From Treponema sp. (GTDB lineage: Bacteria; Spirochaetota; Spirochaetia; Treponematales; Breznakiellaceae), in the NCBI GenBank assembly GCA_009780545.1, contig WQZW01000136.1, forward strand, positions 1 to 5,284: 5,284 nucleotides of DNA, given 5' to 3'. The position numbers were made by a program, and so were the translations under genes. Of this stretch, positions 1 to 5,284 are shown one piece after another. The notes under the pieces were generated by a model, which was given only the letters and a program-made list of their open reading frames with translations, was not told the origin of the DNA and searched no databases. Every line of letters starts with the position of its first letter. Within the stretch, counting starts at the first letter, position 1.

Positions 1-1
1 C

Positions 2-859
2 GTTCCCTTAATTCTTGGCGGAACCGGCCTGAGCATCGCCATGCAGACCGGAAACCTGAATCTCGGCGGCGAAGGACAGATCTACTCCGGTGCCTTTGTC
101 GCAACGGTTTTTTCCATAGCCCTTGCCCCCTTGGGTTTTATCGGCGGATTCCTTGCGGTGCTGCTGGGCATGCTGTTTGCCGGCATCGTCTGCGGCATTT
201 CCGGTTTCTGCAAGGCACGCTGGGACACCAATGAACTTATCACCTCGTTCCTCCTTTCCGGTGCCCTCATCCTGATTGTCAATTTCCTTATCGACGGTCC
301 GTTCAACGATTCGGAGACGAACCTTCAGGCGACAAAAAAAATCCCCGGCAACGTTGCCTTGGCAAGGATTCTCCTGCCCTCGAATCTTACCGTGTCCCTG
401 TGGATCGCGCTTTTGGTCGTCCTTGTCGTCCACCTGTTCCTGAAAAAAACAAAACTCGGTTACGAGTTCAGGATGGCCGGCCACAATGAAACTTTTGCCC
501 GTTACGGCGGAATCAACACCAAACGGAACATCGTGCTGTCGATGTTCTTCAGCGGTGCCTTGTACGGATTGGCCGGCAGCCTCATGGTATTCGGGAACCT
601 TGGAAGAACGATCAAAGGATTTTCCGCCGGCCTTGGCTGGGACGCACTTGCCGCCGCCCTGGTCGCCGGTTTTTACCCCCCGGCAATAATCCCCTCGAGT
701 TTGTTCTTCGCCTGGATTTCCTCGGGGGCAAAAATCGCCATGCAGAACTCCGACATCACCTTCGAGGTTGCCTGGCTGGCCCAGTCGGTGATTCTCCTTT
801 TGATTACCAGCATTGTTTTGCGGAACCTGTTCGCAAAAAAAAGAAGGGCGCGGAAATGA
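2..859 (+). CDS. ABC transporter permease, nucleoside/simple-sugar type (5' partial)
   Basis: This is an inner-membrane channel subunit of an ABC importer of the BPD_transp_2 family, the branch that takes up nucleosides or simple sugars (NupP/YufP, treponemal PnrC/D type). The reading frame is open to the left edge, so the ATG at 41 is internal; 285 residues are visible from position 2. Numbering from there, the family's EGQ motif is at 24-26. The coupling-loop region GHNETFARYGGI is at 160-171, followed by SGALYGLAGS at 184-193 and GWDALAAALVAG at about 212-223. Long hydrophobic stretches account for about seven membrane segments, and the C-terminus is a basic cytoplasmic tail (KKRRARK). Its stop overlaps the next gene's start by four bases (ATGA), indicating translational coupling. 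The binding lipoprotein and ATPase genes are expected upstream, outside the window. Permease identity is secure; the substrate cannot be read from sequence. Confidence 0.93.
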   Translation, partial: VPLILGGTGLSIAMQTGNLNLGGEGQIYSGAFVATVFSIALAPLGFIGGFLAVLLGMLFAGIVCGISGFCKARWDTNELITSFLLSGALILIVNFLIDGPFNDSETNLQATKKIPGNVALARILLPSNLTVSLWIALLVVLVVHLFLKKTKLGYEFRMAGHNETFARYGGINTKRNIVLSMFFSGALYGLAGSLMVFGNLGRTIKGFSAGLGWDALAAALVAGFYPPAIIPSSLFFAWISSGAKIAMQNSDITFEVAWLAQSVILLLITSIVLRNLFAKKRRARK

Positions 860-1752
860 CGGACCTGCTTCCCGTCCTGTACGGCAGCCTGGTGATTATG
901 ACCCCGCTGCTCCTTGCCGCGACCGGAGGACTCTTTGCCGAGCTTTCCGGCAGGTTGAATATCGCCCTCGAGGGCCAGCTCCTCATCGGTGCCTTTTTTG
1001 CGGTTTTTGCCGTGCAGTACACAGGCAGCCTTTTTGCCGGCCTTGCCGCCTCAATTCTTGCTTCGACGGCATTTTCCGCCCTGCTCGCCTTTGTCAGCCT
1101 GAAGCTCCGTTCTAATGTTTTTATCGCGGGCCTTGCGGTAAACCTTCTTGCAAACGGTCTTAGCGTCGTGCTTTCCCACCGATTTTTTAACACCCGCGGC
1201 CTGGTCGCACTCCGTGATTTCCGGGCCTTACCGACCGTGGAATTGCCCCTTGTCAATAAAATTCCCGGAATCGGCGAATTCCTTTCCGGCCATACACCGT
1301 ATGTCTACGCCGCATGGCTTTTGCTCCTCCTCTCCTGGGTTGCGATTTTCAAAACGCCTTTCGGTTACCGCCTTCGTGCCTGCGGTAAACATGCCGAGGA
1401 ACTGGCCGCCCTTGGCCTGAAGCCGGACACCTACCGCCTGATCGCATTTCTTGTTTCGGGTTTTTTCTGCGGCATCGCCGGCTCGCTGATCAGCCTCCGC
1501 ATCGGCGGTTTCGTGCCGAACATGACAGGGGGCCGCGGTTGGATTGCGTTGGTGGTGATCTACCTGGGATTGCGGCGGCCGTTGGGCCTGTTGCTTGCGG
1601 CCTTTCTCTTCGGCCTGGCCGAAGCCGTCGCCAATTACGTTCAGGGCTTCAACATACCGGCAAGCCTGGTTCTCGCCCTGCCGTACATGGTAACGTTCCT
1701 GTCAATGGTGCTCGTCTCGATCATGACGAAAAAGCGGAACAGCATCGTCTAG
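856..1752 (+). CDS. ABC transporter permease, nucleoside/simple-sugar type (second subunit)
   Basis: This is the partner permease of the same importer (NupQ/YufQ, PnrC/D type), 298 residues, a normal length for the shorter subunit. Visible family motifs are PLLLAATGGLFAELSGRLNIALEGQ-like sequence with EGQ at 39-41, the loop GKHAEELAALGL at 177-188, SGFFCGIAGS at 201-210 and TGGRGWIAL at 224-232. Hydrophobic segments run through most of the protein, with an extracytoplasmic stretch at roughly 110-148. The start ATG at 856 overlaps the preceding stop by four bases, and a purine-rich AAGAAGGG at 841-848 can serve as ribosome binding site. With the first permease it should form the heterodimeric channel. 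It is probably the last gene of its operon, because the next gene converges on it after 12 bp and no clear intrinsic terminator is visible in that gap. Confidence 0.94.
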   Translation: MTDLLPVLYGSLVIMTPLLLAATGGLFAELSGRLNIALEGQLLIGAFFAVFAVQYTGSLFAGLAASILASTAFSALLAFVSLKLRSNVFIAGLAVNLLANGLSVVLSHRFFNTRGLVALRDFRALPTVELPLVNKIPGIGEFLSGHTPYVYAAWLLLLLSWVAIFKTPFGYRLRACGKHAEELAALGLKPDTYRLIAFLVSGFFCGIAGSLISLRIGGFVPNMTGGRGWIALVVIYLGLRRPLGLLLAAFLFGLAEAVANYVQGFNIPASLVLALPYMVTFLSMVLVSIMTKKRNSIV

Positions 1753-1764
1753 GCCGTTGCCCGG

Positions 1765-3153
1765 TTACTGCTTTTTTATCGGCGTTGTCTGGGCCGACAA
1801 GTCCGCCTTCGCGTCGATATTGTTCAGCAGTGCGGTAAAGCGGTCCTTTTCGATCATCTCCACCGGACGGCCGTCGCAGTAACGCTTCGCCTCCTCGGAA
1901 AAAGTACCGATGGTAATGCAAAAACCCTTACTCGCCTTGACGTCCTTGATGTGGGAATGAAAATCCCTGACGATAAGCTCGCCGATAAATCCTTGCGTCC
2001 TGATAAACCGGAACATTATCAGGTCGGATATTTTCGGCGTGTTGATCTCCGCAAGAATATCGGCCCATTCGTTTTTATGAACCGATATATCCGTTATCTT
2101 CACCTTCGCCTTCGGGTAATAGGACATAACCACCCGGCGGCAGAGAGCGACAAAATCGGCGGAAGTCGCCATAAGAAAAATGTGAAGGTTCTTATTGGCG
2201 TTCAGTTCCTGATACCTTGGCAACAGGATTGCCACGTCCTTGTACGTGGGATTGCCGTCCAGGATTTGCCGCAACAACGGAATCGCCCTGCCTATGGCAC
2301 CGTTATGGATGTACGTGGTGGCAAGGTTGTAGCGCAGCTCCGCCAGAATGTCCGGCTTTATCCCTTCATGCTTGAGTCCCATTTCGTAATCCTGAATCGC
2401 CAGATCGTTCTGCCGAATTTCGATATGAATTTTTCCGGCGGCAAGACAGGCACTCGGTCCCATATTCGGATCGGGCCGAAGGTGTGTGAATATCCTTAAA
2501 GCCTGGTCGATCTGCCTCGCCTCGTAGTAGCATTCGGCAAGGGTGAAAAGCGATTCCTTGTCGTCCGGCGCAAGATCGATGGCCTTGCGGATAATCGTCA
2601 TCGCCTCTTTCGGTTGCTTGGTCCTGAACAGGGCATGCCCCATGTAGCGTAGCACCGAAGGGCTTTCGGGGTTTATCGTCTGGGCCTGCCGAAGAACGGC
2701 AATGGCTTTTTCATAATTTTTCCGCTCGAACTCAAGTATCCCCAGGTTGTGGTTGACCTCGAAATTCCCCCGTTCCAGCGAATGCGCGAGACTAAGCCCC
2801 TTGTACGCCTGCTCCGACATCGAAAGCTGCATCGCCGAATAGCCGTAGCGAAAATGCACGTCGAAGGCATTCACCTTGCCGGTCGGGTTCGCCGCGACCT
2901 GTTGCGACAGCGACTCGTAGACCGGCATCGCCTTATCCCATGCCTCTTCCTCAAAATAAACGTCCCCCAGCATGGAAAGTCCCTCGACGTTCGTCGGGCT
3001 TTGCGTCAGCAGTTTTTCCGCCTCCCGCAACCGCAGCTCCCGATCCATCGCCCGCCTCGGCCTTCCCGACCTCCCATCGAGTTTACTGCGAATATAAATA
3101 AATACGGCAACGACAATCGCCAAACCGACAATGGCTATGAGTATCTCTATCAT
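1765..3153 (-). CDS. Membrane-anchored TPR protein with C-terminal Mrr-like (restriction-endonuclease-fold) domain
   Basis: This 462-residue protein has three visible parts. Residues 3-20 are one strongly hydrophobic segment followed by basic residues (RSK, RSGRPRR), which fits an N-terminal anchor with the bulk in the cytoplasm. Residues about 56-318 are tandem tetratricopeptide repeats, seen as repeated G/A-Y-A spacing such as GDVYFEEEAWDKAMPVYE, LGILEFERKNYEKAIAVL and LAECYYEARQIDQALRIF, and are expected to bind protein partners. Residues about 325-446 resemble an Mrr-type domain, best in KGFCITIGTFSEEAKRYCDG and VEMIEKDRFTALL (409-443). The usual Q-x-K motif is not recognisable where expected, around RDF at 396-398, so nuclease activity is doubtful. 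The tail 447-462 looks disordered. ATG 3153 is supported by an in-frame TAG three codons upstream, and the next Met (36) would lose the anchor. The ribosome binding site is weak (TAGGTTGAT). The TPR call is firm, the Mrr call moderate, and the biological role unknown. Confidence 0.85.
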   Translation of the reverse strand: MIEILIAIVGLAIVVAVFIYIRSKLDGRSGRPRRAMDRELRLREAEKLLTQSPTNVEGLSMLGDVYFEEEAWDKAMPVYESLSQQVAANPTGKVNAFDVHFRYGYSAMQLSMSEQAYKGLSLAHSLERGNFEVNHNLGILEFERKNYEKAIAVLRQAQTINPESPSVLRYMGHALFRTKQPKEAMTIIRKAIDLAPDDKESLFTLAECYYEARQIDQALRIFTHLRPDPNMGPSACLAAGKIHIEIRQNDLAIQDYEMGLKHEGIKPDILAELRYNLATTYIHNGAIGRAIPLLRQILDGNPTYKDVAILLPRYQELNANKNLHIFLMATSADFVALCRRVVMSYYPKAKVKITDISVHKNEWADILAEINTPKISDLIMFRFIRTQGFIGELIVRDFHSHIKDVKASKGFCITIGTFSEEAKRYCDGRPVEMIEKDRFTALLNNIDAKADLSAQTTPIKKQ

Positions 3154-3193
3154 ATCAACCTATATCGGCAGGTTTGCTTCAAAAAATAACGCC

Positions 3194-3222
3194 AATATAA
3201 TGCCGGGAACAAATCTCTCCAA
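3194..3222 (-). promoter_or_regulatory. Candidate sigma-70-type promoter for the TPR gene
   Basis: On the minus strand, TTGGAG (3222-3217) and TATATT (3199-3194) are separated by 17 bp. The -10 matches the consensus at five of six positions; the -35 is weak. It lies about 40 bp upstream of the ATG at 3153 in an AT-richer divergent gap. This is pattern matching only. Confidence 0.4.
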
Positions 3223-3285
3223 TATGCCGCCAAAGTTATCCTTCCATAACATGTAACCTACGATATGATGCCCTCCAAACCACCG

Positions 3286-3315
3286 GTTACAAATTTCCTC
3301 CAATGATGGTATACT
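3286..3315 (+). promoter_or_regulatory. Candidate extended -10 promoter for the VOC gene
   Basis: GTTACA (3286-3291) and TATACT (3310-3315) are spaced by 18 bp. The -10 is preceded by TG one base upstream (TGGTATACT), the extended -10 arrangement that compensates for a weak -35. The predicted transcript start is near 3322, leaving a leader of about 30 nt that contains the ribosome binding site AAGGAG at 3339-3344. Confidence 0.55.
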
Positions 3316-3350
3316 GTCAAAAGATCAAACAACCTTTTAAGGAGAGATAG

Positions 3351-3758
3351 ATGGCAAGTATTTACCTGATGTTCAACGGCAATTGCCGCGAGGCGATCCG
3401 GGCCTACGAGTCGGCCTTCGGCACGAAGGTCCAGGGGCTACAGAAGTATTCGGACATGCCGCCGGACCCGAACTTCCCCGTCTCCGAGGCGGAAAAAGAC
3501 CTCGTCCTGCATTCAAGGCTGGACATCCTGGGGACCGAGGTTATGTGTTCGGACTCCACCGACTGCGGCCCCGGTTCCAACATGTACGTCAGCATTGCCG
3601 GGGACGAAGGCACCGTGCGGAAAGCCTGGGACGTGTTGAAAAAGGACGGCATCGTTTACATGGAACTTGCGCCGGCCTTCTTCGCCAAGCTCCACGGCTC
3701 GCTTCGGGACAAGTTCGGCGTAAACTGGATGTTCTCCGTGGACCCCCAAGGCGCGTAA
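3351..3758 (+). CDS. VOC superfamily protein, PhnB-like
   Basis: This 135-residue cytoplasmic protein belongs to the vicinal oxygen chelate (glyoxalase/bleomycin-resistance fold) superfamily, in the PhnB-like / 3-demethylubiquinone methyltransferase-like branch. It is of typical length for that branch. Evidence is the N-terminal YLMFNGNCREAIRAYESAFG (5-24), the middle HSRLDILGTEVMCSD (54-68), the helix VRKAWDVLKKDG (89-100) and the C-terminal GSLRDKFGVNWMFSV (116-130), which matches the family's conserved D-x-FG-x-x-W ending. Members of this branch are mostly uncharacterised; several lack the classical glyoxalase metal set, and none is obvious here, so no enzymatic reaction is assigned. The start is supported by AAGGAG at 3339-3344, six bases ahead of the ATG. 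It has its own promoter and is followed by a possible hairpin and then by a separately promoted gene, so it is probably monocistronic. Confidence 0.85.
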   Translation: MASIYLMFNGNCREAIRAYESAFGTKVQGLQKYSDMPPDPNFPVSEAEKDLVLHSRLDILGTEVMCSDSTDCGPGSNMYVSIAGDEGTVRKAWDVLKKDGIVYMELAPAFFAKLHGSLRDKFGVNWMFSVDPQGA

Positions 3759-3778
3759 GCCCGACGGAAACCGCAAAG

Positions 3779-3805
3779 CCCGCCCCGCACATGCCGCAGG
3801 GCGGG
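3779..3805 (+). terminator. Possible weak terminator hairpin after the VOC gene
   Basis: CCCGCCC (3779-3785) and GGGCGGG (3799-3805) form a perfect 7-bp all-GC stem with a 13-nt loop, 20 bp after the stop codon. A short T4 run follows only at 3811-3814, five bases past the stem, so the U-tract is poor. Its location between two separately promoted genes favours a terminator, but it could be another structural hairpin. Confidence 0.4.
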
Positions 3806-3861
3806 AACCGTTTTGGCGTACTATTTAAGGAAGAAATTATTTTTCTCGGCCGAAACACAAC

Positions 3862-3890
3862 TTGACAGGCAATTTTTTAGGTACTATTAT
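3862..3890 (+). promoter_or_regulatory. Strong sigma-70-type promoter for the aldo/keto reductase gene
   Basis: A perfect -35 hexamer TTGACA (3862-3867) is followed after exactly 17 bp by TATTAT (3885-3890), five of six matches to the -10 consensus. Transcription would start near 3897, giving a leader of about 23 nt. This placement rules out the ATG at 3890 as the start, because that codon lies at the edge of the -10 element. Confidence 0.8.
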
Positions 3891-3907
3891 TGACACAACA
3901 ATCCACG

Positions 3908-3913
3908 AGGAGG
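3908..3913 (+). promoter_or_regulatory. Ribosome binding site fixing the aldo/keto reductase start
   Basis: AGGAGG is a full Shine-Dalgarno core six bases ahead of ATG 3920. It selects this start over the in-frame ATG at 3890, which lacks such a site and lies upstream of the predicted transcript start. Confidence 0.85.
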
Positions 3914-3919
3914 TATGTG

Positions 3920-4744
3920 ATGGATCTGTCATCGAAACTGAAGCTCAACAACGGTGTCGAAATGCCCTACCTGGGACTCGGCACTTTCAAGATGAAGGAC
4001 GGCGAGGAAACCTACAATGCGGTGAAGTGGGCGTTGGAAACCGGCTACCGGCACATCGACACCGCCGCGGTCTACGGGAACGAACTAAGTGTGGGAAGGG
4101 CGATCAAGGATTCCGGCCTGGCCAGAAGTGAAATTTTTGTTACGACAAAACTGTGGAACGAGGATATGCGGCAGGGCCGGCAACTGACGGCGATCGACGA
4201 AAGCCTTAAGCGGCTGGGCCTTGATTTCGTGGACCTGTACCTCATCCACTGGCCGGTTCCTGGCAAGTACGTGGAATCGTGGAAGCACCTGGAGACGATT
4301 TACAAGAGCGGAAAGACAAAGGCAATCGGTGTGAGCAACTTTCACATCCATCACCTCGAGGACATTTTTGCCGTTTCCGACATCGTGCCGGCCCTGAACC
4401 AGTGCGAATGTTCCCCGGAACTTACCCAGGTCGAGCTTGCCGACTTCTGCAAAAACAAGGGCATCCGGTTCGAACCGTGGAGTCCGATGGGCCAGGGTAA
4501 CACCTTAAAAGAAGCGACCATCATTGCCCTTGCGGAAAAGTACGGCAGGACGCCGGCGCAGATAATCCTTCGCTGGGGTTTGCAACGGGGATTTCCCAAC
4601 ATCCCGAAATCGGTGAGCAGGGAACGGATACAGGAAAATGCCGGCATTTTCGACTTCGAGCTTTCCGATGCGGACTTCGAGGCGATTTTCCGGATCAACG
4701 CCGACAAACGCTACGGAGCGAGTCCGGAGACGTTTAATTTTTAG
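3920..4744 (+). CDS. Aldo/keto reductase, YvgN / 2,5-diketo-gluconate reductase type
   Basis: This 274-residue soluble NAD(P)H-dependent oxidoreductase has a (beta/alpha)8 barrel and reduces aldehydes or ketones to alcohols. It resembles Bacillus YvgN (glyoxal/methylglyoxal reductase) and DkgA/DkgB along its whole length. The catalytic tetrad is complete: Asp47 (HIDTAAVYG), Tyr52, Lys77 (TTKLW) and His110 (LIHWP). Nicotinamide contacts are seen as SN at 139-140 and Q161. The IPKSVSRERIQEN segment (228-240), with K230, S231, R234 and R236, is the usual NADPH phosphate-binding loop. The C-terminus RYGASPETFNF is typical. One departure is NQCECSP at 160-166, where relatives usually have an aromatic or Cys-His-Pro sequence. 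The gene has its own strong promoter and ribosome binding site and ends at a large hairpin, so it is a single-gene unit likely to be well expressed. The physiological substrate is unknown; reactive-carbonyl detoxification is an inference from relatives. Confidence 0.95.
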   Translation: MDLSSKLKLNNGVEMPYLGLGTFKMKDGEETYNAVKWALETGYRHIDTAAVYGNELSVGRAIKDSGLARSEIFVTTKLWNEDMRQGRQLTAIDESLKRLGLDFVDLYLIHWPVPGKYVESWKHLETIYKSGKTKAIGVSNFHIHHLEDIFAVSDIVPALNQCECSPELTQVELADFCKNKGIRFEPWSPMGQGNTLKEATIIALAEKYGRTPAQIILRWGLQRGFPNIPKSVSRERIQENAGIFDFELSDADFEAIFRINADKRYGASPETFNF

Positions 4745-4748
4745 GGAA

Positions 4749-4779
4749 GAGTCCGATCTGCCAAAGGCAGATCGGACTC
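4749..4779 (+). terminator. Perfect 14-bp hairpin closing the aldo/keto reductase gene
   Basis: GAGTCCGATCTGCC (4749-4762) and its exact complement (4766-4779) enclose an AAA loop, starting five bases after the stop codon. The sequence then reads CGGAAATTTT, so the T4 run begins five bases beyond the stem rather than directly after it. A stem this long immediately after a stop codon should terminate or protect the mRNA 3' end. It may equally be the first hairpin of the repeat field that follows. Confidence 0.65.
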
Positions 4780-4794
4780 GGAAATTTTGTGAAA

Positions 4795-4807
4795 CAAAAC
4801 TCCACGC
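4795..4807 (+). repeat. 13-bp direct repeat, copy 1 (CAAAACTCCACGC)
   Basis: This is identical to 5026-5038. In both places the first half of the repeat is the right arm of a hairpin and the CTCCACGC part is its 3' tail. Confidence 0.85.
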
Positions 4808-4971
4808 CGTAAATGCGGGGCGTTACGGGGCGGACGCACACTGTTCAGGCTAAAGCCTTCACGCCTTTACTCGCATACCGTGGAATTTATTTGTGCTCAC
4901 ACCATGCCGCATTTTTCTACGTACACGGCTATGCCGTGCTGTTACCTGGTGCCCCGTAGAGGGGGTAGCGT

Positions 4972-5008
4972 AAGAATTGCTACGTGCCGAAGGCACTCCA
5001 CAATTCTT
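4972..5008. repeat. Nested inverted repeat (two-tier hairpin)
   Basis: The outer 8-bp arms AAGAATTG (4972-4979) and CAATTCTT (5001-5008) enclose an inner perfect hairpin GTGCC-gaa-GGCAC (4984-4996). The inner hairpin is followed by the TCCAC tail seen after other hairpins in this field. An alternative pairing GTAGC (4965-4969) with GCTAC (4979-4983) overlaps the left arm. Confidence 0.75.
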
Positions 5009-5025
5009 TTGGGAGTTTTGCCTTG

Positions 5026-5038
5026 CAAAACTCCACGC
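5026..5038 (+). repeat. 13-bp direct repeat, copy 2 (CAAAACTCCACGC)
   Basis: This is an exact copy of 4795-4807. Its first nine bases are the right arm of the perfect 9-bp hairpin at 5012-5034. Confidence 0.85.
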
Positions 5039-5127
5039 TGGTTGTAGCAAGTCTGAAGCGCGGGGGAGACTTCCCCCTCCTAATTGATTTCATTCGTAAT
5101 GATTACCCAAACTCGCCATCCTCAACC

Positions 5128-5157
5128 TTGAAAGCTCCCCTTCCGACGTGCTAGAGT
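5128..5157 (+). promoter_or_regulatory. Candidate promoter for smc
   Basis: TTGAAA (5128-5133) and TAGAGT (5152-5157) are separated by 18 bp. TG at 5149-5150 gives an extended -10 (TGCTAGAGT). The predicted transcript start is near 5164, a leader of about 23 nt before the GTG. The -35 has five of six consensus bases and the -10 four of six. The arrangement is like that seen before the VOC gene. Confidence 0.5.
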
Positions 5158-5175
5158 AGGACAATGCGGGTAAAC

Positions 5176-5180
5176 TGGAG
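5176..5180 (+). promoter_or_regulatory. Ribosome binding site supporting the GTG start of smc
   Basis: TGGAG lies six bases before GTG 5187. An in-frame TAA at 5181-5183 blocks any earlier start, so the GTG is the most upstream possible initiation codon. Confidence 0.75.
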
Positions 5181-5186
5181 TAAGCG

Positions 5187-5284
5187 GTGTTTCTGAAGCA
5201 TCTTTCTATACTGGGGTTCAAGTCGTTCGCCGATCCCACGAGCGTGGCGTTTTCGGACGGCATCACGGCGCTTCTGGGGCCGAA
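5187..5284 (+). CDS. smc: Chromosome segregation/condensation protein SMC (3' partial)
   Basis: Only the first 32 codons are present, but they match the SMC N-terminus closely: MFLKHLSILGFKSFADP, then VAFSDGITALLGPN, running into the Walker A P-loop (GPNGCGKS in the family), which is cut after GPN by the window edge. SMC is a cytoplasmic ATPase with a long coiled-coil arm that, with ScpA and ScpB, organises and separates newly replicated chromosomes; the full gene should run about 3 kb beyond the window. It starts with GTG, supported by TGGAG six bases ahead and an in-frame TAA two codons upstream. It follows 442 bp of gene-free DNA and probably has its own promoter at 5128-5157. Confidence 0.93.
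   Translation, partial: MFLKHLSILGFKSFADPTSVAFSDGITALLGP

Larger units (their letters stand above)
4785..5077. repeat. Hairpin-rich intergenic repeat field between the reductase gene and smc
   Basis: This gene-free stretch contains a succession of short perfect inverted repeats. They are TTTTGT-gaa-ACAAAA (4785-4799); CCGTAA/TTACGG (4807-4812, 4823-4828); AGGCT-aa-AGCCT (4847-4858); CACGGC-tat-GCCGTG (4924-4938); CCCC-gtaga-GGGG (4952-4964); GTGCC-gaa-GGCAC (4984-4996) nested inside AAGAATTG/CAATTCTT (4972-4979, 5001-5008); GGAGTTTTG-ccttg-CAAAACTCC (5012-5034); and GGGGGA-gact-TCCCCC (5062-5077). A longer-range 8-bp pairing joins 4824-4831 with 4951-4958. No convincing reading frame crosses it. 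It resembles a field of dispersed palindromic repeats more than a regulatory leader, because the smc promoter lies downstream of it. Confidence 0.7.

Noticed and set aside
41..43. ATG 41 as the true start of the first permease
   Set aside because: The frame stays open to the left edge, and the residues before this Met (including VPLILGGTGLSIA) fit the family's first motif, so the gene simply continues outside the window.
804..1256. A 150-residue minus-strand open frame opposite the permeases
   Set aside because: It is antisense to two clear, coupled permease genes and its composition (Arg/Ser/Ala rich) is typical of a shadow frame in GC-rich coding sequence.
1741..1777. An intrinsic terminator between the permease operon and the TPR gene, suggested by the T6 run at 1772-1777
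   Set aside because: No stem of useful length precedes the T run, and the run encodes the C-terminal lysines of the TPR protein on the opposite strand.
3383..3865. A 160-residue plus-strand open frame over the VOC gene and its downstream gap
   Set aside because: It is a shifted-frame shadow of the VOC gene, rich in Arg, Pro and Gly with no recognisable domain; the VOC frame has the ribosome binding site and family motifs.
3890..3895. A second TTGACA at 3890-3895 as another -35 element
   Set aside because: No -10-like hexamer lies at suitable spacing; the next 30 bases contain the ribosome binding site and the start codon.
3890..3919. A ten-codon N-terminal extension of the aldo/keto reductase from ATG 3890
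   Set aside because: The codon overlaps the -10 element and precedes the predicted transcript start. It has no ribosome binding site, whereas ATG 3920 has AGGAGG at ideal spacing and gives the normal family N-terminus.
4859..5050. A 63-residue minus-strand open frame inside the hairpin field
   Set aside because: It runs through several perfect inverted repeats, has no family resemblance, and its length is within chance expectation.

Overview
The window looks like part of a chromosome from a spirochaete, most likely a Treponema-type host-associated or gut species. This is an inference. It rests on somewhat GC-rich coding sequence, a nucleoside/sugar-type ABC permease pair of the kind treponemes carry (the Pnr system), and hairpin-studded intergenic DNA that I associate with treponeme genomes. 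No rRNA, tRNA, CRISPR array, transposase or phage gene is visible.

Layout. Positions 2-1752 hold two overlapping plus-strand ABC permease genes, the first cut by the window's left edge. They form the two-subunit membrane channel of a nucleoside or simple-sugar importer whose binding lipoprotein and ATPase should lie to the left. Ending 12 bp away in the opposite direction is a minus-strand gene (3153-1765). It encodes a membrane-anchored tetratricopeptide protein with a C-terminal domain resembling the Mrr-type restriction-endonuclease fold, apparently without the catalytic residues. A roughly 200 bp divergent intergenic region carries promoters for this gene and for a small plus-strand VOC/PhnB-like protein (3351-3758).

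Next comes a YvgN-type aldo/keto reductase (3920-4744) with a near-consensus promoter and strong ribosome binding site, closed by a perfect 14-bp hairpin. About 440 bp of gene-free DNA follows (4745-5186). It is packed with short perfect hairpins, several sharing a CTCCAC-like tail, including a 13-bp direct repeat. The window ends in the first 32 codons of smc, the chromosome condensation ATPase, starting at GTG 5187 and cut just inside the Walker A motif.

The genes do not form a single pathway. The permeases are one operon fragment. The VOC and aldo/keto reductase genes are adjacent but have separate promoters, and both may act on small carbonyl compounds. The TPR/Mrr-like gene and smc are independent units. 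I do not see a clear new multi-gene system. The two items most worth following are the TPR/degenerate-Mrr fusion and the hairpin field upstream of smc.
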